Shown one piece after another: positions 43,720 to 55,931 of a DNA stretch of 64,000 nt. The position numbers and the translations under genes are program-made. Position 1 is the stretch's first letter, and every line of letters starts with the position of its first letter. Source of the DNA: Panagrolaimus kolymaensis (lineage: Eukaryota > Nematoda > Chromadorea > Rhabditida > Panagrolaimidae). Location: positions 3,534,001-3,598,000 of the forward strand of contig JAJQJQ010000007.1 of the NCBI GenBank assembly GCA_028622995.1. The letters are read 5' to 3'. Below the pieces are notes generated by a model. The model ran no database searches, was not told the origin of the DNA, and saw only the letters and a list, made by a program, of their open reading frames with translations.

Positions 43720-46651
43720 ATGGCTGATGATGATAATGAAGTTGGATTACCACAAAAAGGTCTTAATATGATTATCAAAGATACCGTCCCTGATATACGA
43801 ATTGCTAATGAAACTCGAGATTTAATTAATCAATGTTGTGTAGAATTCATCCGCCATTTATCTCGTGAAGCTCAAAGAATTTCTTCAGAAGATCAACGAA
43901 AAACTATTTATCATGAACACGTGCAAAAAGGTTTGTTGGTATTTTTTAGATAGGATAAGAGAAGACATTTTTTATTATTGGTCGCGGTTATACTAGAATT
44001 AAAAAATGCGATGAATCTTAAATTAGCTACAATTTTTTAATCCTTTTTTCATTGATTTCAGCCTTAAGCAATCTTGGATTTCCAAGAGATTATATTGAAG
44101 CAGCTGATCGCGTATTGGATGAATGCAAAATTAATGCTGAAAAACGTCTTCGTCGAAAGAACTCAAGATTGGATAAATGTGGGATTCCAGAAGAAAAACT
44201 TCTCGAAATGCAACAAAAACTTATTGAAGAGGTTGGTTACTAATAATTTTTTTTTGACATTATTTTCAATTACTAGGGAGAAAAAAAGTTAGCATTAATA
44301 ACACACCTTGGGAATAATGACGTCCGTCGTTACAGTATAATGCTGACCATCATGTGCAACAAAAACTACGCATGTGTTCGTAGATGGGACTTGAAGAGAA
44401 TAAAATTTTAGTTAAACAATAAAACTATGAATGAAAGAAGGGAAAAATAACTTTCACGCCAAACAACACAGGGCAATATAAAAAAAACCAAAAGAAGAAA
44501 GCGTTGCTTTCTTGCAACTTTAATGTTGGTAGCGACTTTGCCTGATTCGTTGAATGCTGAAGGCGATGACAACGCGTTAGTTGGCGCCAATTTTTTTTCT
44601 AAAAAACTTTGTCGGAAAAATGCAAAGGCATGTTATTGTGTATGCGTTGCTTTTACCACCATGTTGTAGGAGGAGCTAATGAGAGACTCTACAACGATTA
44701 GCTATATATTTTTTGTAAATAAAAAACATTAAAATCTTAACAACTTAGAAATTTAAACATAACTTATATTTAAGTTCGTAAAGGTCAAAAGCAACGATAT
44801 CATTTTTTTCCTTTTTACTACCTAGTTATCTTTTACTTTCACTTAAAAAAACTCGACAAGACTCTTTGATCATACTCGCTATCCCTCTTTTTTCCAAGTA
44901 TATACCGAAAAAAGGGAATAACTAGTTGAGTCCCGCAAAAGCTCACTCTTTCTTTTTTCCTTCTATTTTATAATTATTCCCGAAGGGGAAATGCAAGCAC
45001 AACCGCAAACGTTGCTTCAGCGTTCAAAGCTATCCGAAACCCTACCATTCTGTCGTTTTTATAGTTTAAAAATGATTCTATTGCCAGCTTGAAATGAAGT
45101 TAAACTGCAACACTTTTTTCAAACTCACTATATTCATAAATTCTTTTCTTACTTTTAGTGCCAAAAAAAACTATGTTAAAATTCTTTGTTTTTGTGCATC
45201 AATTTGGAATAAATGGTCAAAGCGGGAGTCGTTGAAATGTAAAAAATAATTTTTTTGGCAACTTACCATTCAAGTTGGAAACATTGAGTGAATGATGAGG
45301 CAAAAGATGACCATTGTCTTCAAAGTCTAATAGCTTCTTCCAAGTGTTTCCACTCATAACCGACCAAAAGGAAGACATAATAATTCGTTTAGCCGATATG
45401 GAAGTTGAAGAAGTTGATGTAAACCTATAATTATATTTCTTGGGTTAGAAGCAAGGAAGAATTTGGTTAAAAAAAAATTATTTTTGCAACCTTTTTCAAA
45501 AACAACTCTTTTTTCGTTGAAGTCTTAAACCTGAGAAATTTTAGTGCAGTGCTTTAAAAAAAAATTTATTCCCCGATGTTATCCAATTGCCTTTGGCAAT
45601 TGTATGTAACTCTTCACAAAAGCCTCTTTGCAAAATAAAGTAAAAAGTGCAAACTTTTTATGTATATGCCGTGCCGAAAATGTTACTCTTTTTTTATAAC
45701 TGTTTTCTTGTATTTTTATTTTTATGTTTCCAAATAAACAAATTTGGGACATTGCTAAATGAGACTTTGCCATTTTTAATGCATTTTCTAAAATTTGATG
45801 CTTAAAAATTTTGAAAATTTAAGATGAAAGAGCAAAAAAAATGCTTCTGCTGTCAATGTGAGTTTGTCAAAGTTCGTGCGTGCAGAAAGAAAGTATGTTT
45901 TCTCACACCTCGTGGTTCTTCTTTTGCTCTCCTAAAATTTGCATAACTATGAACATCTATAAACGGTGACGTCTTTTCCCCATTCTTCTTTAAATAAATT
46001 CAGAAGTAAAAATGAGTTAAAAAGAAGATTTTGAGTATTCCGGAAATGTTTAACTGCTTTCACTCTTCTTTTTTCTTCTTCTGTTGGTAAAACACACTAC
46101 CAACATTTAAGATCGTCCCTTTGAATGAATAAAAGTTTTTGCCAATGCCCTTGTTGCTTGCCAATCTTATTCTTTATGGCTTATCAATATTTTATGTCGT
46201 TGTATAAGATGTTTTTGCGTGTGTGTATGTATGACCATAAAGAATAAGCTAAACTTTTCCATTTAAGTCAGAAAAATTGATGCTAAGTTAAGCGTATTTG
46301 AGAAATGTTAAATTATTTTGCAAGCATAAAAAAAGATAATAAATTAAATATTTTCATGTTTGACAAGTTGAAAAATTTGTAAACTAATTAATTTCTATCC
46401 CAAAAATGGAAAAAAAAATATTTTTATGTAAACATTCAGAAATTTACCGTTTTTAGGCACGTCTTCGAGCTGATCAACAAGCTATGGAACAACAGCAAAT
46501 GTCTTCAATGGGAATGAATGTTGCTGGAATGATGACACCTGGAATGCCAACAACTCCACTATCTGCAAGTGGTCAACCATTCAGTGATGCTGCAAGAAGG
46601 TTCGTGGTATCAAGTACGGCGCCTCGTGAAGAAGAAGACTATGACACTTAA
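43720..46651 (+). CDS. dr1: DR1 / negative cofactor 2 beta
   Basis: Three exons, 43720-43930, 44062-44231 and 46457-46651, give 191 residues. The histone fold spans about residues 10-90: LPQKGLNMIIKDTVPDIRIAN, RDLINQCCVEFIRHLS, then EAQRISSEDQRKTIYHEHV and ALSNLGFPRDYIEAADRVL. A Gln/Met-rich tail follows (ADQQAMEQQQMSSMG). NC2-beta pairs with DRAP1/NC2-alpha, clamps TBP on DNA and blocks TFIIA/TFIIB entry, repressing RNA polymerase II initiation in the nucleus. Length matches the family. Intron 2 is 2225 nt, far above the local norm, and may contain an antisense gene (44295-45378). Confidence 0.95.
44295..45378 (-). CDS. possible small antisense gene inside the second DR1 intron
   Basis: Two minus-strand exons, 45378-45267 and 44389-44295, have a good donor (AATG|GTAAGT), an acceptor TTCAAG and matching phase. 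They encode 68 residues: MSSFWSVMSGNTWKK, ending VVFVAHDGQHYTVTTDVII and PKVCY. The first exon frame is open up to a TTATAG acceptor at 45425-45430, which could be a trans-splice site or the end of another upstream exon. The composition looks coding (few poly-runs) against the surrounding intron. I do not recognise the family. The 877-nt intron between them is long. It may be a real nested gene, an end of a longer one, or a relic. Confidence 0.4.
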
Positions 46652-48597
46652 AGAAAGCTTCTGAAGTTGTGGTTTACCGAAGAAAAACAACAAGAAAACT
46701 GGGTGTGTCACGTCGTCGTCTAATATGTCAGGAGCAGGACCTCCAGAATGTTATTTTAACTTCCTTTTCAGTCATTTCTTGTTCATTAATTTTATTGTGT
46801 TTTTTTATTTTCTTTCTGAAATTGTTTTAAACTTTATAAAAAAGAAAAGCCGCCAAAAAAGTGAAGAAATAAATGAATGAACAGAGTGAACGAGACATAT
46901 ATCTATCTCTTTCTTATCCCTTTGGGATGTCAGTCAGTCAATTGTCAAAGGATGAGGAAAAACAGGGGCAATTAGGAGAGGACTGACCTTCCATACAAGT
47001 TTTTCTTTCTTTCCGTTTTTTTCAAAAAGAATCGCTTTCAAGTTTTTAAAGGATTTAGGCATGACTTTTGTTAACAAAAATTTCTCTATAAAAAACGGAG
47101 TCAGTCTCAAAACAATTCATGTAAAATTGGTTGAGCGACAATTTTATCAACGAAAAATAAAACGAAGAAGAATAACTTCAACCCTATTCAAAAAAAAAGC
47201 AACAAACAAAACCACAGCTTCTAAAACTTTTAAAAATTTTTTTGATTGAAACGAAGTGGCTTCCTTTACTTTTGCTTCCCTTTTTTTAAGAAAGAATTGG
47301 AGGAAATAAAATAAAATATTTTTTTCTACCGGGTTTTCTTTTCCTATTTTTTCTTCCAAAATTGTTTGTTAAAGGAATAAAAAAACATAAATAGTAGGCT
47401 TGAAAAGGCAAAAAGTAAGTAGAAGGCAGGCATTCGATTACATGAAAGCTGTCATACAGCAAGCAGTGTAATTTTCTTACAAAATTGGCAATTTTAAAAA
47501 ATAATAAAAAAATAAATAAAAACGATAAAAATTTATAGTAAGCTAAAGAAAAAAAAGAGAAAATGACATCAGAAAGAAGCTTTTTTCAAAAATAAGAAAA
47601 TAAAGGAAATAATAAAACATTTTAATGACAAAGGAATACGATCGATATCAATGACAAACAAAAATCTCTTTCAAGGATTAACTAATCAAAAATAAGTAAC
47701 AAGTGTATTTGAAGCACCGCTTCAAACATATTTTTTAAACGAAAACTAAATTTCAAATTTGACTTTTTCAAAAGCTGTTTGACTTTCATTTTTATTCGAC
47801 TTCAAGCTTCAACAAACAAAGTTGAAAGCTTGTCGTCGTAAAATCTAAAGTCTAAATTGAAAAATTAACAATAAAAATCGACATTAACATTAAAAACACG
47901 CGTTGAAATCCATCCAACTTCCCTTCCAAACAATTTTCTTCTTCTTGAAGCCTTCATTATTAGATTGTTTAACTCGGCCATGTGAAACCATCAAATTACA
48001 ACCACTACTGCTACTACTATTTGCTACAACTGAAAGGCAACATTGACATCGACCCTCATTTTAAACTCCTTAGAGGATAACAAAAAAAATCCTAAAATGA
48101 GGTGGTTGAGAGAATGCAATGCTTTTTATTTTATCCATTTCCATCCATCTTTTTTTTAAAGCAGGTGGCAACAATTTTATTTCTTTTTTATCGATGAAAA
48201 AAAAAAAACAAAAGTCAATCAAATTCAATCATAAAAAAAATTTAAATGTAAAAAAATAAGCAGCAAAGAAAATCTTCCCATGAGAGTCATTTATGAATTG
48301 ATCAAAAAAATTTCTTAATACATTCTTTGTAAACCTTTTCTATTAAAGCTTTTTTTACTTTAAAAAATAAGAAACAGATGTCAAAAAAGTGAAGCTGAGG
48401 AGTTATGTTTGTATAGATTTTTAAATTCGCGTAAAAAATCATTAAAAAAAGACAGACACCTCTTATTCTATTTACAGTAGCATAAATTTTATGATTTCAA
48501 ATTTTGTTAAAGTTTCAGAAAAATCTTTATTTTGTTATTTTACATTAGAAATATTACATACATACAATAAATTAGTTTCATTAAACATTTTCTTCTT
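46652..48597. other. intergenic, 1.9 kb, convergent gene ends
   Basis: DR1 and the SH2-kinase gene converge here. The stretch is AT-rich with poly(A) runs. A 62-codon plus-strand frame at 47061 has no splice context or domain. Nothing is called. Confidence 0.5.
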
Positions 48598-50056
48598 CTA
48601 AAAAATGCCAAGACCACGATCTTTATTATCACCATCTTTGATATAATTTCGAAGACATATAAGGACGGTTTTGAATGTTGGACGTTGATCAGGATCACCT
48701 AAGCATTCTCGCATCAAATCTCCAATCATTCTAGGCATTTTTGCAGGTGGTTGTAAGCGATATCCTTTAACAACAACTTTATCATAAACTTTTTCAGGTT
48801 TCCAATCAGCATATGGAATTGAGTAAGGAATGGTGAAAGCTTCATACATGGTTACTCCAAATGCGTAAACATCAGTGCCTTTGTTGACAATTGCATTTTC
48901 ATAAACTTCAGGAGCTAACCATCGAAGATTCATAGGCTTATTTGGATCAACTTTGTATTTGGATGTTCGACGAGTCATACCAAAATCAGCAACTTTAACC
49001 ACTTTTGAGATGAGTAAATTGCGGCAAGCGATATCTCGATGTATGCATCCTAAAAACAGACAAATAACAAAGAAATATGAAGGAAAAATTTCACACCTTT
49101 TGTATGAAGATATTCGAGTCCAGTTGCAGCTTCAATGAGAAGATTCACTCGTGCTTTGACGCTCAATTTTGAGCCTTTCTTTTCAAGGTAACGATCAACA
49201 GCTCCACCATCGACCAATTCCATTACAAGATAGTACGGCTAAATATTAATGTAATATTTTGGATTAAAATGATATACATCTTACAGTAAAATCATTTGCA
49301 ACACCATACATTTTGACGATATTTGGATGATCATAAAGCATCATAACACGAGCTTCCTTCCATAAAGAATTCGAAGCTTCAACACTCATTTCAGTTAAAA
49401 CTTTGATTGCAACCGTTGTTTGTTTTCTTTCAATTGTTAAAACTCCTTTATAAACGGTACCTAAAATCATAATTTAATAGCATGTATACAATTCTTATGT
49501 TTACCATATGATCCAGAGCCTAATTCTTTTCCAAGTGCAACCATTCGATGACGAAGTTCCCAACTTTTTCGACGAATAGGACAATCAAGGATAGCAGTTT
49601 GATTTGCTATTGTTACAGGACGTTTTCGAACCTAAAAAAATCGACATTATAAATAACATTCAGAGATAAAGATAAACTTACTTGATGAAAATCAATGACA
49701 TCTTTGATGCATTCAAAGAAGTTTCCTTGAAAATCCCATCCATTTCCTTCAACTTGTGCAATGGCAGCGTTTAAAACCTGAAAACAAACAAATGATTGAA
49801 GCGGTAAGAAATCGTTCCCATAACTTACACTTGTTCCAGAACGAACGCTCAAAATGATATTGTATTGATTATCATGTTCAATGGCGCGAAGTAAAAATTC
49901 TCCATTATTTTTGAGTAAAGATGCCGTATCTTCGTTTGGAAGTAAACCATGCCAATAATCAAGATTGAAATGATCCCCTTGTGGAATTTGTAGTTGATCG
50001 GATGCTTCTTCTTCGACTTTATCTTTTTTATTCTTTTTTGATTCTTTTGAAGGCAT
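48598..50056 (-). CDS. SH2-domain non-receptor tyrosine kinase (FER/SPE-8-like)
   Basis: Six minus-strand exons (50056-49829, 49777-49682, 49631-49505, 49460-49285, 49238-49097, 49049-48598) give about 406 residues. A Lys/Glu-rich N-terminus is followed by an SH2 domain at about residues 30-115 (YWHGLLPNEDTASLL, GEFLLRAIE with the phosphotyrosine-binding Arg). The kinase domain has a GSGSYGTVYKG loop, VAIK lysine, HRDIACRN catalytic loop, DFGMTRR and the LAPEV segment, so all catalytic residues are present. There is no F-BAR region, which fits the compact nematode SH2-kinase family related to SPE-8. The many C. elegans members are largely sperm-associated; that role is by analogy. The C-terminus ends soon after the kinase fold. 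Confidence 0.93.
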
Positions 50057-50466
50057 TTCAAAGTTGAGAGCAAGCTTTGATGATGGTTGTTGATTGACGA
50101 CCGACTGATTGCAATTCAGATAAAGAAAAGAAATTTCGAAAGCACGACCATTTTTAACTCAATTAAAAATGTAAGGTATAATATGCAAATTTATTTTGTC
50201 ATTTGTGCGTGCGAAAATTGAAGAAAAAGAGCAAAATAATTTGTTATCGTTACAATTTTGCGATTACTTTTTAAATTTTTGATTTACAACAAAGAAACTC
50301 TTTTGTTTGGTGTTTTTTAAATTACCGGAATCATTTTATTTCAAAACCATTCTATCTAATAAATTTAAAAAATATTTTAATAAAAAGTTTTTTATATATA
50401 TTTTGTATGAGACTAGATGAGATCAATTTGTATCACAAAACACGCATGACTTTATTTAATTCTACT
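50057..50466. other. intergenic
   Basis: This 410-bp stretch separates the UBAC2 stop from the kinase start on the same strand. I see no gene in it. Confidence 0.45.
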
Positions 50467-51706
50467 CTAGCTAAAAGTTCTTTGAAGTAATAAATTTGCT
50501 GCGACTTCAATATTATGATCAGCTTCTTGCAGAGCCCGAATAACTTCCGCTCGATTTGCAAAACCCATGCCAATTAAATTTTGAACTAAACCTTCTGGTG
50601 GTGGACCCGCTCCTCGACGAACTCCTTGAAATCGAATGTTTCTTTGCATTTGTTGTTGAAACATTTGACGCTGAATTTCATCTTCTTCTTCAATTCTTTG
50701 CCGCTCAATCGTTGCTGCAATTGGTAAAGTCTTGCCCTAAAATCGTGGATATTACTATGCTTCTTCTAATAAAGAAACAAACTTTTCTAGTTTCGAAAAT
50801 TTCTTCAAACATTTTGATCCATGAGCCACCCGCAGAATCGGGATCTCTCGTTTGTTGAGCAATGAATTCAGGGATAAATGTAAGTTTTTGAATATAAAAT
50901 AAATTTAATCGATAAATGAATGTCACGAAAATGGCTGGAATAACGAAGTGAAGAAGAGTGAAAGTTGAAGATATCTAAAATTTTACAATTTTTTAAATTC
51001 GCATTGATTGGTTCTCACTTGAGCTAATAAAAAAATAATAAAATGATGTTCTGAAATTGGAATGAGTTCAAACATTCGATAAATAGCAAACACCGGAATT
51101 TCAGCAATATAATGACAATAAACTATTGTAATTAAAGTTAATGGAGATCCATGAAATGCTAGACGCTCAGGAGATGTAGAAGAAAATGCAAGTTTGAGGA
51201 CCAAATATCGAATAAATTGAGACGTTATGAGTGAAGTTACAAGACAATTCTATAAAATTATATCATAGATTATTCGAATGTCCTTGTTTATTGAGAACTT
51301 ACAATATACTTTTTGGTTCCAAATCTTCGCTCAATAAGTCGGAAAAAATAAATTAATATCACAGATATTGTTAATTCGGGTACATTATTTGCAACAAATG
51401 GAGAATATAATAAATGTAAAATCTTAAAATTAAAGAATACATATATAAAAAACCAAATTCAATATCTTACATTTCCATTTCTTACATCTGCTAAACTTGG
51501 AATTATTTCTGTAGTTGTAGTTAGATACAAATCTTGTGAAAATTTTATTACTGAACAAAAAATTATTGATATCAGCCTAGAAGGAAAATAATTTTTTAAA
51601 ACTCAAGTTTGATAGCTTACCAAAATTTTGTAAATGGCGCATGTCTAAACATTCCAGATGAGTAAAATTTATATAAATCTGGGATATTTGAATCTGATAT
51701 TGACAT
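50467..51706 (-). CDS. ubac2: UBAC2-like rhomboid pseudoprotease with C-terminal UBA domain
   Basis: Six minus-strand exons (51706-51621, 51576-51471, 51422-51303, 51249-51019, 50974-50783, 50736-50467) give about 334 residues. Several hydrophobic spans fill residues 25-200, with the FFRLIERRFGTKKYI motif that corresponds to FRIFERRYGSRKF of human UBAC2. There is no rhomboid GxSG serine motif, so no protease activity is expected. A Gln/Arg-rich linker (QRQMFQQQMQRNIRFQ) leads to the UBA domain: LVQNLIGMGFANRAEVIRAL, then DHNIEVAANLLLQ. Family role: an ER-membrane protein that binds ubiquitin and works in ER-associated degradation and lipid-droplet control with UBXD8. The gene starts 336 bp after the SLC35F stop. 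Confidence 0.9.
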
Positions 51707-52042
51707 GATTTTTATTTATTTGTCTTCACCAAATAAAACCACAAAATAATAAAAGCTTATTGAAAGGAAATAAAACTTTTGGCCATGAATGTTGCTGGTT
51801 GTGTCTATTTTCTTCTTGTTTTTTACACACGGACAAACTACAACTGTTTTTTTTTTAATTTGCGCATTTTTTGTTGGAAAAATTGTTTGATACAGAAAAT
51901 GGATTAAACCATGATTCATTCTGGACTTTCTATGGAGAATTTATTGCATAAAAAAATAATTAAATTTTTATTGAGAAAACAAATTTAATGATATGTTTTT
52001 ATTATTAATTAACAAGCTTTAAGTGATAAACAAAAAAGGGAT
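51707..52042. other. intergenic
   Basis: This 336-bp stretch lies between the SLC35F and UBAC2 genes on the same strand. Nothing is seen in it. Confidence 0.45.
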
Positions 52043-53410
52043 TTAAGCGGATGAAGTAGTAACATCATAAGAAGTTTTCGAACGTTTTGTGGCACGCATA
52101 CAAAGTTCTCGTAATGGAAAAGCTGATAGAACAAATGAAATTAAAATTAATATTGAACCAATAATAAATTTTGGTGTAACAATGAGATTTCGAAATACGA
52201 TATCAATTATGGCTGATACTGGAATACCACATAACATTCCAACTGAGATGAGTAAAGGATTTAATAAAGCAATACCAAAGTTTACCAAAAAATTGAATAC
52301 TAAAAACGGGAAATAAATTATCAATGTGAAAAGGTTTAAGCTAAGTGAAAGAAATCAAAGGTTTAAATCCATTTTTTTTTTTGATAAGGGTCAGGGCGAA
52401 AATAAGCCGAGAAATTAAGGGTATTCGATCCAATCCAAAACCAATACGTTTGTGATTTACTATTACGGAAAATTACTTACAAAGTGATAATAATGCATTG
52501 CCAGCTAATGCTCCCCACGGCACATATTCCCATGTAATTTTATCAGCATTAGTTAAAACTAAAACTACGGTTGGAATAATATTTAAAAAGACATTCATAA
52601 AGCCTAAGCACGTCATAAAGGCTGATACTTGTCCAAGTGAAGCATCACCAATTAATTTTTTAAATAAAACTTTATAAAATGCTGCAAAAAGAGCTGATGC
52701 TACAACTAATCCAGCTCCAAGGAGGCTTCCAGCATATTCTTTATCCAATGAAATAACAATAACGCCACCAATAGCGAAAAAGACAGCAAGAACTTTCACT
52801 GGATCTACTCTTTCACGCAAAAGTATCCATGAAAGGATACAAACCATTGCAACATTGGATGACATAATGGATGAAGCAGCGCTGGCGGCAATATGGCCCA
52901 GACCTTGACTGTAACAATAATTGGCAGCAACCCAAAGAATGAGAAAAGGAGTAACTCGAATAAAAAGGCTTCTATAAATTTTTATTAATAATTATGATTT
53001 TGGATGACAGATGCTTACGGAATGGTAAAACCTTTATTACCAAAAATTCCCATAGCTTCTGAATGAGCATTATAAAAGCTTTGTTTTCCATAAGTTGTGG
53101 CATAAATAAGATAAAATGGATAACAAACAGTCATAAAGCATGTTGAAAACCATACAAGTGAATATGGAGCATAAAATTTATTTGGATCAAGGTCGAGTGC
53201 AGATTTACTGAATTGAGTTGCACAAGCCCATGATAATGCAACACCCGAAACAATAATAAACGCTACAAAGCTTGATTGAATCAAAGAAGCATCATCAAGT
53301 CGCCCCATTTTGTCTTTCTTATCTCTAATGGGAAGTGGCGATGTTCCTCCTTTTAGTGGAACCTCTTCACTTTTTGTGATTTCTTCAAGTTGAAATTCAG
53401 ACTGCGGCAT
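52043..53410 (-). CDS. SLC35F-family solute carrier
   Basis: Minus-strand exons 53410-53019, 52971-52481 and 52299-52043 give 379 residues. An acidic cytosolic N-terminus of about 45 residues is followed by ten hydrophobic spans in the drug/metabolite-transporter arrangement. Typical segments are QGLGHIAASAASSIMSSNVAMV, WILLRERVDPVKVLAVFFAIGGVIVISLD and, in the second half, ALFAAFYKVLFKKLIGDAS, which recall SLC35F3/F4. Human SLC35F3 is reported to carry thiamine; the substrate here is unknown. The second exon ends one base into a codon and the 181-nt intron closes the frame. The C-terminal tail is short and basic. Confidence 0.88.
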
Positions 53411-54361
53411 TCAAACTTTCACTCTGCAATTGTTTTTTCGAAAGTTTAATCGCATCATACTTTTATTATTATCTTATAAGATTAACAAAAAAGATACCAT
53501 TTTTTTGAGTGACCAAAAAATAACAAAGGACAAACAAACACAGAGAATATCAAAAAAATTTATTGAATGACAACCAATTGACTGGCTGCTGCTGGTTTCA
53601 ATAAAAACAAAAGTAAAAACAATCAAATTTCCGACTATTATTTATTTTAATGGAACCATAAAAGGGTGGAGTTTCAAAATGTGGGTGAATAATTTATTAT
53701 TCAAGGTTATTAAAAATTTTATAAAAAGTATCCAAATATGTTCTCAAACAACATTTTCCACAATGCGGTCAAATTTAAAAATATAATCCTATGTTACGAA
53801 AAATAAAAATTAGCACTAAACCAAAGTGCAAAAACCAAAGAAAATAATTATAAATAAAAACAAGAAAAAACGGTGGTGCTTTTCTTGCATAAAAAAGCAC
53901 ACGAAAGGTATGAAGAATATAGGATAATAGCATTTTAAAAGACATCAAGAAAAAAAACCCTTGGAGTTTGTAGTTTTTCCGGTAGCTCTTAAATGTGTTA
54001 TTATAGTTTTTTCCGCTGACTTGTGAAATTTTAAATGGAAGCTGACCCAGAAAAAAAAGTGCAATGCGGCTGCGGCTTTTCATCATACTTATTACGACAT
54101 TCCTTTTTCTTGTTGGACTTTTAGAGTAAGTGGGGTTATCAAGCGTACAATGAAATAATACATTTCGTCAAAACGTGGTTGTGATTAGTATCAAGAACTT
54201 GATTATTTTTTAAAGCAAGTATAAAACAAACAGCTAAAGATTCATTTTGATGAGTATCACAGTCTAACAACGATTTCCTTCTTATTAAAATTAGTTTAAA
54301 AATAGTTTTTATTATTGTAATATATACAACTCATTAGAAAAAAAACATGAGATGTTAAACC
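53411..54361. other. intergenic
   Basis: This 951-bp stretch is upstream of SLC35F. A 103-codon minus-strand frame at 53775-54086 is hydrophobic and low-complexity without splice context; I do not call it. Confidence 0.45.
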
Positions 54362-54585
54362 ATCTTCAATCATCGAAGAATTATAAAAACATTTTTGCAT
54401 TATGTAATTAGCGATAGTTATCTTATAACATAGTTAATTGTGCTTGTATCATAAGTGTGTGCCTCAATGTCTACCAGAGTTATTAAATATAGCTTTTGTA
54501 GTTAATATTTCTCAAAAGTTTTGCAATTTTCTCATTAACGTAACAACGTATGTTGTATGCTCAAATATATCCCTGTAAAATAAAG
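54362..54585. repeat. dispersed repeat, copy B
   Basis: This stretch aligns with the reverse complement of 17032-17258 over its length, with indels and no shared reading frame. It lies in intergenic sequence 160 bp from the SKP1 3' end. Confidence 0.75.
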
Positions 54586-54748
54586 TTTACAAAAACTCAA
54601 AGAAATGAATGAAAGCGAATCGAGATTAACAAAACAAGAAGATTCAATCATTGAAAAAGTTTACAAGAACAAAAGATTTATTGAATAAAACAGTCAAAAA
54701 ATTACACAGACATAAGTAAAAAACAGTTATTAAAAAGAGAGAATAATT

Positions 54749-55340
54749 TTAATCCGAACCATTCACACCAATTTTTCCCAATTTGCTATAACTGACGTGT
54801 TCACGTATTTGATCTCCATAATTGCCACCAGCTTGCATATTGAAAAAGTTGCGCATTTCATCAAGAGATTTACCACGGATCTTAGAATTCAATTGATAAC
54901 AAGCAGCATCAACAAGTCGAGGCATATCCAAATAGTTAGCAGCACATATGAATTCCTTCAATTGTTGGGATGAAAGCTTTGATAAACATTTCATTTCATA
55001 TTCATCATCGGAAAGTTGAGAATTTGAAGCTTCGATATTGGATAAAGGAAGATACGGAGGTAAATCTTTGAAATGTTGGCAGAATTCGATGACAACAGGA
55101 ATGATGGAGCTTGAAACTTCAGACAATGGAAATTTGATTGGTTCATCGGAAGGTCCTTCGAAAGCTAAAATTAAACCACAGCTTTAAAAAAGTAAAAGGT
55201 TCAAAATACTTACAACAAGCATTAGACAAAAGTGTTGATTCTTTAATAACAGCAAAATCGATGACAAAGATGTTTCCATCACGAGTGGTAAGTTCAAATT
55301 TGGAGGTTTGAATTGCAGGATCTTTGCTGAGAGCAGTCAT
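54749..55340 (-). CDS. skp1: SKP1-like SCF ubiquitin-ligase adaptor
   Basis: Two minus-strand exons, 55340-55214 and 55164-54749, give 180 residues. The N-terminal BTB/POZ-like part (FELTTRDGNIFVIDFAVIKEST, then PIKFPLSEVSSSIIPVVIEFC) is followed by the F-box-binding helices: LKEFICAANYLDMPRLVDAAC, then SKIRGKSLDEMRNFFN. SKP1 bridges cullin-1 and F-box proteins. Nematodes have many SKP1 paralogues (skr genes), and this one has diverged in the early strands, so it may be one of an expanded set. A TTTTTTTCAG lies 33 nt before the ATG and may be a spliced-leader acceptor. Confidence 0.93.
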
Positions 55341-55931
55341 CTTTAAATTGACGAAAGAGGATGTTGCAGTACCTGAAAAAAATATCATAACAATCCCGAA
55401 AATATATACTTAAACGCGTTTGCTCAACAACAAAAAATCTTAAAAATATATCATTTTGGTGAAGGAATAATAATAGTGTGAATCCGTTGTAAATCTGGAT
55501 AATTAACAGAGAATAATAATAATAAACCATTAGAATAAAGGATAAAATATTCAACTTCCAACTTCAAAGTGAAACAAAAAAATGGAAGGAATGAAAAAAG
55601 TTCATTGAAGTTTTAGGCTAGACACAGTATGAAAGAAAGCAAGTAAAGCGCGGGAAATATAAAACCCATTGCAAAAAAGAGGGATTATTGTATCAATAAT
55701 TGGAATAAAGGATAAATGTTTTTTTCTGGTTTAAAAAAGATTATTCAATTTTAAGTATTATTATGTTTTATGATTGTCGAGAAATAGTGCTAAAGAAGGA
55801 AACAAGAATGATGGTAAAAAAATTGTAACATATCTTAGTCGTATTAAACATATGAGATAAATAACTTTATTACTTTAATATAAATATATTACTAATTAAA
55901 AACAAAACATTAAATGGATTTAAATAATATC
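55341..55931. other. intergenic
   Basis: This 591-bp stretch lies between SDS22 and SKP1 on the same strand. An 86-codon minus-strand frame at 55294-55554 overlaps the SKP1 start out of frame and is not called. Confidence 0.45.

Noticed and set aside
47061..47249. 62-codon lysine-rich plus-strand frame
   Set aside because: Lys/Arg-rich from A-runs, in intergenic sequence, without start context or homologous pattern.
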